Of a stretch of DNA of 64,000 nt, positions 33,978-43,948 are shown piece after piece (the first letter of the stretch is position 1; each line of letters starts with the position of its first letter). Position numbers and translations under genes: made by a program. The stretch comes from WLMZ01 sp038227995. Lineage in GTDB: Bacteria; Actinomycetota; Acidimicrobiia; Acidimicrobiales; Ilumatobacteraceae. The notes under the pieces are model-generated. The model saw nothing but the letters and a program-made list of their open reading frames with translations. It made no database searches and was not told where the DNA came from. Location: contig JBBRPP010000001.1 in assembly GCA_038227995.1 (NCBI GenBank), forward strand, positions 308,228 to 372,227. Direction: 5' to 3'.

Positions 33978-34793
33978 GTGGACGAGTACGTGTTCGTGAA
34001 CAAGGCCAACTGGGAGAGCCGCGTGCCGCTGCACGTGGCCGCGTACGACTTGCAGGGTCTGATCGACGACCCCGCCCGGATCAGCAGGGTCGTCGCGTTC
34101 GACAAGCCACGATTGGGCGACATCGCCGGCAAGGACGTCGTCCATCTGCAGTGTCACATCGGCACCGACACCGTGTCACTCGCTCGGCTGGGCGCGCATG
34201 TCACCGGGCTCGACTTCTCGCCGGGAGCGCTCGCCGCGGCCCGCCAACTCGCCGCGGATTGCGAACAGCCGGTCCGCTTCGTCGAGGCCGAACTGTACGA
34301 CGCGCCCGCAGCGCTGGGTGTCAATCGTTTCGACGTCGTCTACACCGGCATCGGCGCGCTCTGCTGGTTGCCAGATATCAAGCGCTGGGCGTCGGTCGTC
34401 TCCAGTCTGCTTCGCCCTGGCGGACGGCTGTTCATCCGCGAGGGACACCCGGTCCTGTGGGCGTTGTGCGACCCGCGCGAAGACGGCCTGGTGGTGTTGG
34501 AGTACCCGTACTTCGAGACGTCGGGAACCAGGTTTGTCGAGACGAAGACGTACGTGGATCACGACGGCGAGCTGTCCGATCCCGAAACCCTCCAGTTCAA
34601 CCACGGCATCGGTGAGATCCTCACCGCGCTGCTGCGGGTCGGTATGACGATCACTGCGTTCGAGGAACACGAGACCGTTCCGTGGACGCCGTTCGAGGAC
34701 CAGATGGAAGATGTCGGCGGCGGCGAGTATCGCCTGCGCGACCGCCCGAACCGGCTACCGGCGACGTACACCCTGCAGGCCATCAAGCAATAG
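33978..34793 (+). CDS. Class I SAM-dependent methyltransferase
   Basis: 271 residues. Motif I VVHLQCHIGTDTVSLARLG (around residue 54) and VTGLDFSPGAL bind S-adenosylmethionine; the N-terminus VDEYVFVNKANWESRVPLH is typical of a small actinobacterial subfamily. GTG 33978 is preferred: an in-frame ATG at 33939 would coincide with the start codon of the divergent nitroreductase, and CAGGCT lies seven bases before the GTG. Substrate not readable. Only 37 bases separate the divergent starts. Confidence 0.82.
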   Translation: MDEYVFVNKANWESRVPLHVAAYDLQGLIDDPARISRVVAFDKPRLGDIAGKDVVHLQCHIGTDTVSLARLGAHVTGLDFSPGALAAARQLAADCEQPVRFVEAELYDAPAALGVNRFDVVYTGIGALCWLPDIKRWASVVSSLLRPGGRLFIREGHPVLWALCDPREDGLVVLEYPYFETSGTRFVETKTYVDHDGELSDPETLQFNHGIGEILTALLRVGMTITAFEEHETVPWTPFEDQMEDVGGGEYRLRDRPNRLPATYTLQAIKQ

Positions 34794-34839
34794 AGCCCCG
34801 GGCCGGAGCCTGCACGCGGCGGTCTGCCAGAATCGGCCC

Positions 34840-35667
34840 ATGTCTGATCGCGTGAGCATTTCGATTTCGAACGGTGTTGCCGACGTCCGGATGAACCGGC
34901 CCGACAAGCGCAACGCGTTGGACGGCCCCATGTTCGCCGCGATCGCGGCCGCTGGCGATCGGCTGAAGACTGAGCCCGGACTGCGCGCCGTCGTCCTGTC
35001 GGGGAAGGGCGCATCGTTCTGCGCCGGCCTCGACTTCAGTACGTTCCAATCGATGTCCGGAGGAAGTCGCGACGAACAGGTGGCAGCCGCCGAAGCGGCC
35101 GACAGCCCCGGCACGTTGCAGGCTGGACGCATCACCCATCTCGGTCAGCAGGTTGCGTGGGCGTGGCAGGAGGTGCCGGTGCCGGTGATCGCGGCGGTTC
35201 ACGGACACGCGCTCGGTGGTGGCATCCAGATCGCACTCGGTGCTGACATCCGCATCGTCCACCCCGACACCAAGATGTCGGTGCGTGAGGTGCATTGGGG
35301 CTTGATCCCCGACATGACCGGCACCCAGGTCCTGTCCGGGTTGGTGCGAGCCGACGTCGCCAAGGAGCTGACGTTCACGGCCCGTGTGTTCAGCGGCCGC
35401 GAGGCATACGACCTGGGTCTCGCCACGCGCCTCAGCGAGACGCCGCTCGAGGACGCGCTGGCGATGGCGCACGAGATCGCCGGCCGCAGCCCGGATGCGG
35501 TCCGCGGCGCGAAGGAGCTCTTCAACCGCATCTACAACGCCGGCGCGGCCGAGCAGTTCGCCGAAGAGCGCCGCGTGATCGGCGGCCTCATCGGTCGTCC
35601 GAATCAGGTCGAAGCCGTCATGTCGAACTTCGAGAACCGGGCGCCCGTCTACACCGACCCCGTGTGA
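34840..35667 (+). CDS. Enoyl-CoA hydratase/isomerase (crotonase) family protein
   Basis: 275 residues. NRPDKRNALDG, GASFCAGLDFSTF and HGHALGGGIQIALGADIRI form the oxyanion hole and CoA site; VHWGLIPDMTG carries the region of the second catalytic Glu, where here a hydrophobic Ile-Pro-Asp follows. Crotonases hydrate enoyl-CoA or catalyse related reactions. Family clear, exact reaction unknown. No Shine-Dalgarno; CAGAAT six bases before ATG 34840 may be a -10. Stands alone as a single gene. Confidence 0.88.
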   Translation: MSDRVSISISNGVADVRMNRPDKRNALDGPMFAAIAAAGDRLKTEPGLRAVVLSGKGASFCAGLDFSTFQSMSGGSRDEQVAAAEAADSPGTLQAGRITHLGQQVAWAWQEVPVPVIAAVHGHALGGGIQIALGADIRIVHPDTKMSVREVHWGLIPDMTGTQVLSGLVRADVAKELTFTARVFSGREAYDLGLATRLSETPLEDALAMAHEIAGRSPDAVRGAKELFNRIYNAGAAEQFAEERRVIGGLIGRPNQVEAVMSNFENRAPVYTDPV

Positions 35668-35747
35668 CGCGGTTGGCGCCAGCGCTGAAGTCGCTCAGCC
35701 TGGTGGCGACAGCAACAGGTCACGACTCGTCCGTTGCCAGAAAATTG

Positions 35748-35776
35748 TTGGCCTGACGCGCACCATCGCGTAACAT
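35748..35776 (+). promoter_or_regulatory. gltB promoter
   Basis: TTGGCC (35748-35753), 17 base spacer, TAACAT (35771-35776), 63 bases before ATG 35840, leaving a leader of about 55 bases. The spacing is ideal for a housekeeping sigma factor. Confidence 0.6.
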
Positions 35777-35839
35777 GCTGGCAACCGTTCGAGCCAGCGT
35801 TGTCGCGAGCGTCCACCCAAGCCAACCCGACTTCAGTGG

Positions 35840-38800
35840 ATGTGGATGATGCAAACTTCTGACAACGCGCCCTATGGGCTGTATGACCCGCGGTTCGAAC
35901 ACGATGCCTGTGGCGTCGCCTTCGTCGCCAACATCACCGGCGTGCCCAGTCGCACGATCGTGTCGATGGGCATCGGCGCCCTGTGCAACATGGAACACCG
36001 TGGCGCCACCGGCGCCGAGGTCGACTCCGGCGACGGCGCAGGCATCCTGATCCAGGTGCCCGACGCCTTCCTGCGCGCAGTCGTCAGCTTCGATCTCCCA
36101 CCTGCCGGTCACTACGCCGTCGGCCTGTCGTTCCTGCCGACCGACGCCGAGGCGTGCAAGAAGGCGATGGCATCGATCGACGCGATCATGGCCGACGAAG
36201 GCCTGCGCACACTCGGCTGGCGCGACGTGCCCGTCGAGCCGGACTGCCTCGGGATGACGGCCCGCAGTGTCATGCCGTCGTTCAAGCAACTGTTCGTCGC
36301 CGCGGTCGACGGTGCCGCTGCGGGCATCGAACTCGACCGGTTGGCATTCGTGGCCCGCAAGCGGGTCGAGCACGAACTCGCCGACGAGCAGAGCACCTAC
36401 TTCCCCTCGCTGTCGAGCCGCACCCTGATCTACAAGGGCATGCTGACGACGCCGCAGTTGGCGACGTTCTTCACCGACCTCAACGACCAGCGGATGGAAA
36501 GCGCGCTCGCTCTCGTGCACAGCCGCTTCAGCACGAACACGTTCCCGTCGTGGCCTCTTGCCCACCCGTATCGCTACATCGCTCACAACGGCGAGATCAA
36601 CACGGTCCAGGGCAACCGCAACTGGATGCGCACACGTGAGGCGTTGCTCGACAGTGGATTGCTGCCCGGCCTCGAGCGGGCGTTCCCGATCTGTACGCCC
36701 GGGGGTTCGGACTCGGCCACGTTCGACGAGGTGCTCGAACTGCTCCATCTCGCCGGCCGTTCGCTGCCGCACGCGATGTTGATGATGATCCCTGAGGCGT
36801 GGGAGAACAACACGATCATGGACCCCGCGAAGCGGGCCTTTTATCGCTTCCACTCATCGTTGATGGAGCCATGGGACGGCCCCGCCAGTGTCGCCTTCAC
36901 CGACGGCACCGTCATCGGGTCCGTCCTCGACCGCAACGGTCTGCGGCCCGGCCGCTACTGGGTCACCGACGACGACGTCGTCGTGATGGCCAGCGAGGCC
37001 GGCGTGATCGACATCGATCCCGCACACGTCGTGAAGAAGGGCCGGCTGCAGCCGGGCAAGATGTTCCTGGTCGACACGGCGGCCGGCCGAATCGTGTCCG
37101 ACGACGAGGTCAAGTCCGCGTTGGCCGCCGAGCATCCGTACGCCGAGTGGCTCGACGCCGGCCTGGTCGAACTCGACGACCTCGCGCCTCGCGAGCACAT
37201 CGTCTTCAGCCACACCAGCGTGCTGCGCCGCCAGCAGGTGTTCGGGTACACCCACGAAGAGCTGAAGATCATCGTCGCACCGATGGCCAAAGCCGGTGCC
37301 GAGCCACTCGGGTCGATGGGCACCGACACACCGATCGCGATCCTGAGCCAGCGTCCGCGGTTGTTGTTCGACTACTTCCAGCAGCTGTTCGCGCAGGTCA
37401 CCAACCCGCCGCTCGATGCGATCCGCGAAGAGGTCGTCACGGCCGTCGGCTCGACGATCGGGCCGGAGCACAACCTGCTCGAACCAGGACCCGAAAGCTG
37501 TCGTCAGCTCGTGCTGCCGTTCCCGATCATCGACAACGACGAGTTGGCGAAGATCCTGCACGTCAACGACGAGGGCACCTTCCCGCAGCTGAAGGCGGTG
37601 TCGATCAGCGGTCTGTATCGCGTCGCCGGCGGCGGTCTCGCGCTCAAGCGCGCGCTCGACGCCATCATGCACGAAGCCAGCAAGGCCATCGACGAGGGCG
37701 CGCGCATCATCGTGCTGTCGGATCGCAACAGCGACGAAGCGCTCGCGCCGATTCCGTCGTTGCTGCTGACCGCCGCGGTCCACCACCACCTCGTCCGCGA
37801 GAAGAAGCGCACCCAGGCCGGCCTCGTCGTCGAATGCGGCGACGCCCGCGAGGTGCATCACATGGCACTCCTCGTCGGGTACGGAGCGGGTGCGATCAAC
37901 CCGTACCTCGCGTTCGAATCGATCGAGGACATGATCCGCGAAGACCTCAACAGTCTGGGCGGCATGGACGAGCACAAGGCGGTCAAGAACTTCATCAAGG
38001 CCAGCGGCAAGGGCGTGCTCAAGGTCATGTCGAAGATGGGTGTCTCGACCGTCGCGTCGTACACGGGCGCACAGATCTTCGAAGCGATCGGTCTCGGCCG
38101 CGACCTCGTCGACGAGTACTTCACCGGCACCGTCAGCCGCCTCGGTGGCATCGGCCTCGACGAGATCGCCCGCGAAGTCGCGGCACGGCACACGATGGCC
38201 CACCCCGAACGGCCAGAGGAACGCGCTCACCGCAAGCTCGAGCTCGGCGGCGAGTACCAGTGGCGTCGCGAGGGCGAGGTCCACCTGTTCAACCCCGACA
38301 CCGTGTTCAAGCTGCAGCATTCGACCCGCGCCAAGCGCTACGACATCTTCAAGCAGTACACGAAGCTGGTCGACGACCAGTCGAAGAAGCTCGCGACGCT
38401 GCGCGGTCTGTTCGTGTTCAAGGACGGCGAGCGGGAAGCGATCTCGATCGACGAGGTCGAATCAGTGCCGGCGATCCTCAAGCGGTTCTCGACCGGTGCG
38501 ATGAGCTACGGCAGCATCTCCGCCGAAGCGCACGAGACGCTGGCGATCGCGATGAACTCGATCGGGGCCAAGAGCAACACCGGCGAGGGTGGCGAGGACT
38601 CGGACCGCCTGCTCGACCCGACGCGACGCAGCAGCATCAAGCAGGTGGCCAGCGGACGCTTCGGTGTGACCAGCGAATACCTCGTCAACGCCGACGATCT
38701 GCAGATCAAGATGGCGCAGGGCGCGAAGCCGGGCGAGGGAGGCCAGCTGCCGGGCCACAAGGTGTATCCGTGGATCGCCAAGACCCGTCACAGCACGCCG

Positions 38801-40393
38801 GGCGTCGGTCTCATCAGCCCGCCGCCGCACCACGACATCTACTCGATCGAGGATCTCAAGCAGCTGATCCACGACCTCAAGAACGCCAACCCGTTGGCCC
38901 GCGTCCACGTCAAGCTCGTCGCCGAGATGGGGGTCGGCACCGTTGCGGCCGGTGTCAGCAAAGCAAAAGCCGACGTCGTCCTGATCAGCGGTCACGACGG
39001 TGGGACAGGCGCATCACCGCTCACATCGCTCAAGCATGCAGGCGGTCCATGGGAGCTCGGTCTGGCCGAGACCCAGCAGACCCTGCTGCTCAACGGCCTT
39101 CGCGATCGCATCGTGGTCCAGACCGACGGTCAGCTGAAGACCGGTCGCGACGTCGTCGTCGCGGCGCTGCTCGGTGCGGAAGAGTTCGGCTTCGCGACGG
39201 CGCCACTCGTCGTCAGCGGTTGCGTGATGATGCGCGTGTGCCACCTCGACACGTGCCCGGTGGGTGTCGCCACGCAGAACCCCGAGCTGCGCAAGAAGTT
39301 CAGCGGCAAGCCTGAGTTCGTCGTCAACTTCTTCGAGTTCATCGCCGAAGAGGTGCGCGAGATCATGGCGTCGCTGGGGTTCCGCACGATCGAAGAGATG
39401 ATCGGTCACGTTGAGATGCTCGACACCAGCGCCGCGGTGCGGCACTGGAAGACGGCGGGCCTCGACATCTCGCCGATCCTGGCCACGCCGAAGAACTCCT
39501 ATCACCAGACGCTGCATCAGTCGGTGGCGCAGGATCACGGCCTCGACGTCGCGCTCGATCAGCAACTGATCGCGAGCGCGCAACACTCGATCGACACCGG
39601 CGAGCCGACGTCGTTCGAGACCCAGGTCCGCAACGTCAACCGAACGGTGGGCACGATGCTGGGCAACGCGGTCACCCGAGCATGGGGAGGCGCCGGCCTT
39701 CCCGACGGCACGATCAAGATCCACCTTCGTGGTTCCGCAGGCCAGAGCCTCGGTGCGTTCGTGCCGCAAGGAATCGAGCTGCGCCTCGAGGGCGACGCCA
39801 ACGACTACGTCGGCAAGGGTCTCAGCGGTGGGCGGATCATCGTCCACCCCGATCGTCGTGCGGTCTTCACCGCCGAGGACAACGTCATCGCCGGAAACGT
39901 CATCGGCTACGGAGCAACGGGTGGCGAGATCTTCCTGCGCGGCACCGTCGGTGAACGCTTCTGCGTCCGCAACTCCGGAGCGACCGCCGTTGTCGAGGGC
40001 GTCGGCGACCACGGCTGCGAATACATGACCGGTGGCCGCGTCGTCGTCTTGGGGCCGACCGGTCGCAACTTTGCGGCCGGCATGAGTGGGGGCATCGCGT
40101 ACGTCTACGACCCGAACGAAGTCTTCGCCGCGTTGGTGAACTACGACATGGTCCAGCTTGAACCGATCGACGCGACCGAGGCCGCAGAGCTCCTCGAGTT
40201 CGTGACGCGCCATCGCGACTTCACCGGTTCACCGGTCGCGTCCCGAATCGTCGATGCGTGGGACACCGAGCTCGCCCACTTCCGCAAGGTGATGCCGCAG
40301 GACTACAAGCGGGTGCTCGCCGTGATCAAGCAGGCGCAAGTCGACGGCCTGGATGAGGAAGCCACCAACGCCCGCGTGATGGCGAGCGTCTGA
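35840..40393 (+). CDS. gltB: Glutamate synthase, large subunit
   Basis: 1517 residues, normal for the family. A short propeptide is followed by Cys24 (HDACGVAFVA), the nucleophile of the class II glutamine amidotransferase domain. The central and FMN-binding domains (GEGGEDSDR, SGHDGGTGASPLTSL) follow, then the [3Fe-4S] cysteines in CVMMRVCHLDTCPVGV and the C-terminal GXGXG beta-helix. It makes two glutamates from glutamine and 2-oxoglutarate. Three in-frame ATGs lie at 35840, 35846 and 35849; none has a Shine-Dalgarno. Confidence 0.97.
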   Translation: MWMMQTSDNAPYGLYDPRFEHDACGVAFVANITGVPSRTIVSMGIGALCNMEHRGATGAEVDSGDGAGILIQVPDAFLRAVVSFDLPPAGHYAVGLSFLPTDAEACKKAMASIDAIMADEGLRTLGWRDVPVEPDCLGMTARSVMPSFKQLFVAAVDGAAAGIELDRLAFVARKRVEHELADEQSTYFPSLSSRTLIYKGMLTTPQLATFFTDLNDQRMESALALVHSRFSTNTFPSWPLAHPYRYIAHNGEINTVQGNRNWMRTREALLDSGLLPGLERAFPICTPGGSDSATFDEVLELLHLAGRSLPHAMLMMIPEAWENNTIMDPAKRAFYRFHSSLMEPWDGPASVAFTDGTVIGSVLDRNGLRPGRYWVTDDDVVVMASEAGVIDIDPAHVVKKGRLQPGKMFLVDTAAGRIVSDDEVKSALAAEHPYAEWLDAGLVELDDLAPREHIVFSHTSVLRRQQVFGYTHEELKIIVAPMAKAGAEPLGSMGTDTPIAILSQRPRLLFDYFQQLFAQVTNPPLDAIREEVVTAVGSTIGPEHNLLEPGPESCRQLVLPFPIIDNDELAKILHVNDEGTFPQLKAVSISGLYRVAGGGLALKRALDAIMHEASKAIDEGARIIVLSDRNSDEALAPIPSLLLTAAVHHHLVREKKRTQAGLVVECGDAREVHHMALLVGYGAGAINPYLAFESIEDMIREDLNSLGGMDEHKAVKNFIKASGKGVLKVMSKMGVSTVASYTGAQIFEAIGLGRDLVDEYFTGTVSRLGGIGLDEIAREVAARHTMAHPERPEERAHRKLELGGEYQWRREGEVHLFNPDTVFKLQHSTRAKRYDIFKQYTKLVDDQSKKLATLRGLFVFKDGEREAISIDEVESVPAILKRFSTGAMSYGSISAEAHETLAIAMNSIGAKSNTGEGGEDSDRLLDPTRRSSIKQVASGRFGVTSEYLVNADDLQIKMAQGAKPGEGGQLPGHKVYPWIAKTRHSTPGVGLISPPPHHDIYSIEDLKQLIHDLKNANPLARVHVKLVAEMGVGTVAAGVSKAKADVVLISGHDGGTGASPLTSLKHAGGPWELGLAETQQTLLLNGLRDRIVVQTDGQLKTGRDVVVAALLGAEEFGFATAPLVVSGCVMMRVCHLDTCPVGVATQNPELRKKFSGKPEFVVNFFEFIAEEVREIMASLGFRTIEEMIGHVEMLDTSAAVRHWKTAGLDISPILATPKNSYHQTLHQSVAQDHGLDVALDQQLIASAQHSIDTGEPTSFETQVRNVNRTVGTMLGNAVTRAWGGAGLPDGTIKIHLRGSAGQSLGAFVPQGIELRLEGDANDYVGKGLSGGRIIVHPDRRAVFTAEDNVIAGNVIGYGATGGEIFLRGTVGERFCVRNSGATAVVEGVGDHGCEYMTGGRVVVLGPTGRNFAAGMSGGIAYVYDPNEVFAALVNYDMVQLEPIDATEAAELLEFVTRHRDFTGSPVASRIVDAWDTELAHFRKVMPQDYKRVLAVIKQAQVDGLDEEATNARVMASV

Positions 40394-40406
40394 TGAGGAG
40401 CATGTG

Positions 40407-41858
40407 ATGGGTGAGGCAACAGGGTTTCTCAAGTGGTCACGCGAAACGCCGACGCGGCGTCCCGTGCCAGTGCGGTTGCGCGACTGGAAAGAGGTGTACG
40501 AACCGTTCCCCGTCGAGAGCGTCACCACGCAAGCCGGTCGATGCATGGACTGCGGCATTCCGTTCTGCAACAACGGTTGTCCGCTCGGCAACCTGATCCC
40601 GGACTGGAACGACCTCGTCTATCGTGGCCATTGGAAGGACGCGATCGACCGCCTGCACGCGACCAACAACTTCCCCGAGTTCACCGGTCGGTTGTGCCCC
40701 GCTCCATGTGAGTCGGCCTGCGTGCTGGGCATCAACAGCGATGCGGTGACCATCAAGCAGGTCGAAGTCGAGATCATCAACCGCGCATGGGACGAAGGGT
40801 GGGTCACCCCACAGCTGCCCACGGTCAAGACCGGCAAGCGTGTCGTCGTGATCGGTTCCGGTCCGTCGGGCCTGGCCGCCGCTCAGCAACTGACGCGAGC
40901 CGGGCACGACGTCGTCGTTCTCGAACGCGCCGATCGTCTCGGCGGTCTGCTGCGTTACGGCATCCCCGAGTTCAAGATGGAGAAGCGTCACGTCGATCGT
41001 CGCATCGCCCAGATGGAGGCCGAAGGTACGGAGTTTCGTGTCAACGCATCGGTCGGCGACGGGATCGACATCGACATCCTGCTCGCCACCAACGATGCGG
41101 TGGTGCTCGCATGCGGCGCAACCGCATGGCGCGACCTGCCGATCCCCGGGCGCGAGCTGACGGGCATCTATCAGGCGATGGAGTTCCTGCCGCTGGCCAA
41201 TCGTGTGCAGCAGGGCGACATGGAGTCCTCACCGATCGATGCGTCGGGCAAGCACGTCGTGATCATCGGCGGCGGCGACACCGGCGCCGACTGCCTCGGG
41301 ACATCGCATCGCCAGGGTGCCGCCTCGGTCACGCAGCTCGAGATCATGCCGATGCCTCCAGATGTGCGCGCGGCGTCGAATCCGTGGCCGCAGTGGAGCC
41401 TGGTCCTGCGAACGTCATCGGCGCACGAAGAGGGCGGCGAGCGTGTCTACAGCGTCAACACCGAGCGCTTCGTCGACGACGGCAACGGCAACGTGAAGGC
41501 GCTGCTGTTGCACGAGGTCGAGATGGTGAACGGCAAGTTCACCAAGATCGAGGGCAGCGACCGCGAGCTCCCGGCGGATCTCGTCTTCCTCGCGATGGGG
41601 TTCCTCGGACCCGAGAAGGGGTCGTGGCTCGAGCAGCTCGGCGTCGCGTTCGACGAGCGCGGCAACGTCGCTCGTGACGACGACTTCATGTCCAGCGTTC
41701 CCGGCGTGTTCGTCGCGGGCGACATGGGCCGCGGCCAGAGCCTCATCGTGTGGGCGATTGCCGAAGGACGCGCATGCGCGGCCGGGGCTGATCGCTACCT
41801 CGTTGGCTCCTCGGACCTTCCCTCACCGGTCCTGCCGACGACTCGCCCCATCGCTTGA
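40407..41858 (+). CDS. gltD: Glutamate synthase, small subunit
   Basis: 483 residues. The N-terminal domain holds two [4Fe-4S] cysteine sets (CMDCGIPFCNNGCPLGN and CPAPCESACVLG), then FAD- and NADPH-binding loops (IGSGPSGLAAAQ, IGGGDTGADCLG) and the C-terminal VFVAGDMGRGQSLIVWAI. It supplies electrons from NADPH to GltB. AGGAG lies six bases before ATG 40407; a GTG at 40404 is also in frame. It follows gltB by 13 bases. Confidence 0.97.
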   Translation: MGEATGFLKWSRETPTRRPVPVRLRDWKEVYEPFPVESVTTQAGRCMDCGIPFCNNGCPLGNLIPDWNDLVYRGHWKDAIDRLHATNNFPEFTGRLCPAPCESACVLGINSDAVTIKQVEVEIINRAWDEGWVTPQLPTVKTGKRVVVIGSGPSGLAAAQQLTRAGHDVVVLERADRLGGLLRYGIPEFKMEKRHVDRRIAQMEAEGTEFRVNASVGDGIDIDILLATNDAVVLACGATAWRDLPIPGRELTGIYQAMEFLPLANRVQQGDMESSPIDASGKHVVIIGGGDTGADCLGTSHRQGAASVTQLEIMPMPPDVRAASNPWPQWSLVLRTSSAHEEGGERVYSVNTERFVDDGNGNVKALLLHEVEMVNGKFTKIEGSDRELPADLVFLAMGFLGPEKGSWLEQLGVAFDERGNVARDDDFMSSVPGVFVAGDMGRGQSLIVWAIAEGRACAAGADRYLVGSSDLPSPVLPTTRPIA

Positions 41859-41926
41859 CGAATGGCGGCCTGCGCCCTTTGATTGTCTCTGAGCAGGCAT
41901 GACAGAAGATCCAGAGGGCCGCTGCG

Positions 41927-41932
41927 TAAGCT
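41927..41932 (+). promoter_or_regulatory. Putative leaderless -10 for the LysM lipoprotein gene
   Basis: TAAGCT then seven bases to ATG 41940; no Shine-Dalgarno. Confidence 0.45.
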
Positions 41933-41939
41933 CACGCTC

Positions 41940-42569
41940 ATGAGATCTCGAATTCTTCTGGTCGGCTTGGCGCTCTTCGCGCCGCTGGGCCTGATTGCGT
42001 GTGGAGGGTCGGGTGGCACGGGTGCCCCCCCGCAGACCACGATCAAACTCAACGCTGCCAGCTTCATCACCGAGCCTCCGATCATCGAGAGCACCACGAT
42101 CGCGGCATCACCGGTCGGCGGCGGAACGACATCGGGCACCGTCATCGTTCCGGGTCCGCAGACGTACGTTGCCAAGACCGGCGACTACCTCTTCAACATC
42201 GCCAAGAAGTTCTGCACCCAGGCCCAGACGATCGCCGACTACAACCAGTGGGAGGGCATCAACCACAAGTTCTTCGCGGGTGACACGATCAACATCCCGC
42301 CGAACTCGTGTGACCCGGCGTCGGTGACGCAGGCAACGACCGTCAGCGGCGCATCCACCAATGCGACCACGCCCGTGGGTACGAGCACCACGGTGGTCGC
42401 GGGCACGTTCGGCAAGTACACCGTCGTCGCCAACGACTACCTCGGTGGCATCGCCAAGAAGGTCGGCACGACGGTCGATGCGATCGTCGCCGCCAATGGT
42501 TGGGCCGATGGCGCGAAGCACAACATCAATCCCGGCGACGTGATCAACGTACCCAACAAGGCCGGCTGA
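41940..42569 (+). CDS. Lipoprotein with two LysM domains
   Basis: 209 residues. A signal peptide with lipobox LIAC (Cys about 22) leads into a low-complexity Gly/Thr linker, then two LysM repeats: YVAKTGDYLFNIAKKF with FAGDTINIP, and YTVVANDYLGGIAKKV with NPGDVINVP, joined by a Ser/Thr linker. LysM binds peptidoglycan or chitin-type glycans, so this anchors to the membrane by lipid and to the cell wall by its repeats. No catalytic domain. Lies 81 bases after gltD but has its own leaderless-type start. Confidence 0.88.
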   Translation: MRSRILLVGLALFAPLGLIACGGSGGTGAPPQTTIKLNAASFITEPPIIESTTIAASPVGGGTTSGTVIVPGPQTYVAKTGDYLFNIAKKFCTQAQTIADYNQWEGINHKFFAGDTINIPPNSCDPASVTQATTVSGASTNATTPVGTSTTVVAGTFGKYTVVANDYLGGIAKKVGTTVDAIVAANGWADGAKHNINPGDVINVPNKAG

Positions 42570-42634
42570 CGGCCGCCGTCAATCAGAGCACTCGTCGGCG
42601 TGTGCGGGCTCACGGGCGAGTTCGTCGCGAGACG

Positions 42635-42825
42635 GACCGCGCCGTGTTGACCGGGCTGGAGAAGGCGAACCCGGCGCGGTTGAAGGTCGTCGCTGGCGAT
42701 CGGTCGGACCGCGCCGTGTTGACCGGGCTGGAGAAGGCGAATCCGGCGCGGTTGAAGGTCGTCGCTGGCGATCGGTCGGACCGCGCCGGGTTTGCCGGGT
42801 TGGACAAGGCAAACACGGCGCAGTG
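42635..42825. repeat. Array of three family C hairpin repeats (72 bp period)
   Basis: Copies at 42635-42681, 42707-42753 and 42779-42825, each 47 bp, starting exactly 72 bases apart, with an identical 25-base spacer (GAAGGTCGTCGCTGGCGATC). Outer arms GACCGCGCCG and CGGCGCGGT pair. In the third copy the inner arms GTTTGCC/GGCAAAC pair perfectly, as in the copy at 28817. This fills most of the 343-base gap between the convergent LysM and acyltransferase genes; no coding function is visible. Confidence 0.92.
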
Positions 42826-42835
42826 CCGGATGTAA

Positions 42836-42906
42836 CGATTGCCGCGCAGCGGGGCGCCCCAGCCCCAGCCCCAGCCCCGGCCCAGGTGCCAGGGCCGAGG
42901 CAATCG
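42836..42906. repeat. Inverted repeat around a CCCCAG microsatellite
   Basis: CGATTGCC (42836-42843) and GGCAATCG (42899-42906) form an 8 bp inverted repeat around a stretch with CCCCAG repeated about three to four times (42857-42880). It immediately follows the family C array and could be part of a terminator. Confidence 0.55.
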
Positions 42907-42912
42907 CAGGTG

Positions 42913-43935
42913 TCAGTCGAGGTCGGGCCAGCGCCGTTTCTGGCGGCGACGGATTCCCATCTCGCCGAGTTTTCTCTGCTCGCTGAGCGACCACTGGCGA
43001 CGCCAGCCGTTGTATTCGGGGCCGGTGAGCTTGGGGTTCTTGCCGGCGGCCTTGTGCTGGCGTGACGTCCAGTAGTCCGTCAGGCTCTCGTCGCCGAGCA
43101 GTGTTACGGCGGCTTCGATCCGCTCGTTGAAGCGGCGAGTGTTCTCGTCGGCTCCCGGTCGCATCGGCTGTCCGAACACGACCGCCGTGCGTCCCGGCTT
43201 CGGTCGTTTCATGCCCTTGCCGAAGATCGGCCCGGTGCCGTCGATGAACATCGGCACCACTGCCGCACCCGTGCGAGCCGACAGGTATGCGGGCCCGCCC
43301 TTGAAGTTCTGACCCCAGCCGTCGGGCGAACGTCCGCCTTCCGGATAGATCAACAGGCTCCAACCGTCGGCCATCAGGTCGCGGATCTGGTCGGCGGACT
43401 TGCGCCCGGTCGATTCGCGATCGAGTGGCAGCGCGTTCATGGCCAACGCCGAAGCGCGACCACGCAGCTGTGTCGTGAAGAAGTAGTCGGCGGCGGCCGC
43501 GACCATCAGTTTGTGCCGCCACGGCTCGGGGATCGCGTAGATCGACAGAGGCGTGTCGAGGTGACTGTGGTGGTTGGGCGTGAAGATCAGCGGTGGCGGA
43601 TTCTTCATCGTGCGCAGGTCCTCGAGCCGATCGGCGCCCTTGACGGTCGGCGATGCGACGCCGCGGATGAACAACCGCATCGGCCCTTCCGTCCACAGCA
43701 CGCGACCGATGCGGGCCGGATACTTGCGCGCCCAGGCTGTTTCGAAGTCCGCGCCGAGCTTGTTCGGCTCGCGCGGCACGACGACCCCACGCGGGACGTT
43801 CGGTTTGCGATACGGGAAACCCTTGGTGGACAACGGTTTGGCGGCCTTGACCAACACGGATTCGACGGCGCCCGCAGCGCGCGCAGCGCGCTTGAGGTTC
43901 ACCACGTTGCGAATTGCGTCGTCGCGCTTTCCCAT
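42913..43935 (-). CDS. PlsC-like 1-acylglycerol-3-phosphate acyltransferase family protein
   Basis: 340 residues. The acyltransferase motifs NHHSHLD (NHX4D, residues 121-127) and YPEGGRSPDG are intact, and GKGMKRPKPG follows. Such membrane-associated enzymes move an acyl chain from acyl-CoA to lysophosphatidate or another acceptor. An N-terminal extension of about 90 basic residues precedes the core. It ends the four-gene minus-strand operon, starting 13 bases after the LarA-like gene. In this context an acceptor other than lysophosphatidate, such as a fatty alcohol or hydroxy-acid derivative, is possible. Confidence 0.85.
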   Translation of the reverse strand: MGKRDDAIRNVVNLKRAARAAGAVESVLVKAAKPLSTKGFPYRKPNVPRGVVVPREPNKLGADFETAWARKYPARIGRVLWTEGPMRLFIRGVASPTVKGADRLEDLRTMKNPPPLIFTPNHHSHLDTPLSIYAIPEPWRHKLMVAAAADYFFTTQLRGRASALAMNALPLDRESTGRKSADQIRDLMADGWSLLIYPEGGRSPDGWGQNFKGGPAYLSARTGAAVVPMFIDGTGPIFGKGMKRPKPGRTAVVFGQPMRPGADENTRRFNERIEAAVTLLGDESLTDYWTSRQHKAAGKNPKLTGPEYNGWRRQWSLSEQRKLGEMGIRRRQKRRWPDLD

Positions 43936-43948
43936 CAGCGGCCGGCTC

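Noticed and set aside
36854..38320. Long minus-strand open frame inside gltB
   Set aside because: Antisense to a strongly conserved GltB segment; composition is what GC-rich antisense frames give and no domain is visible.
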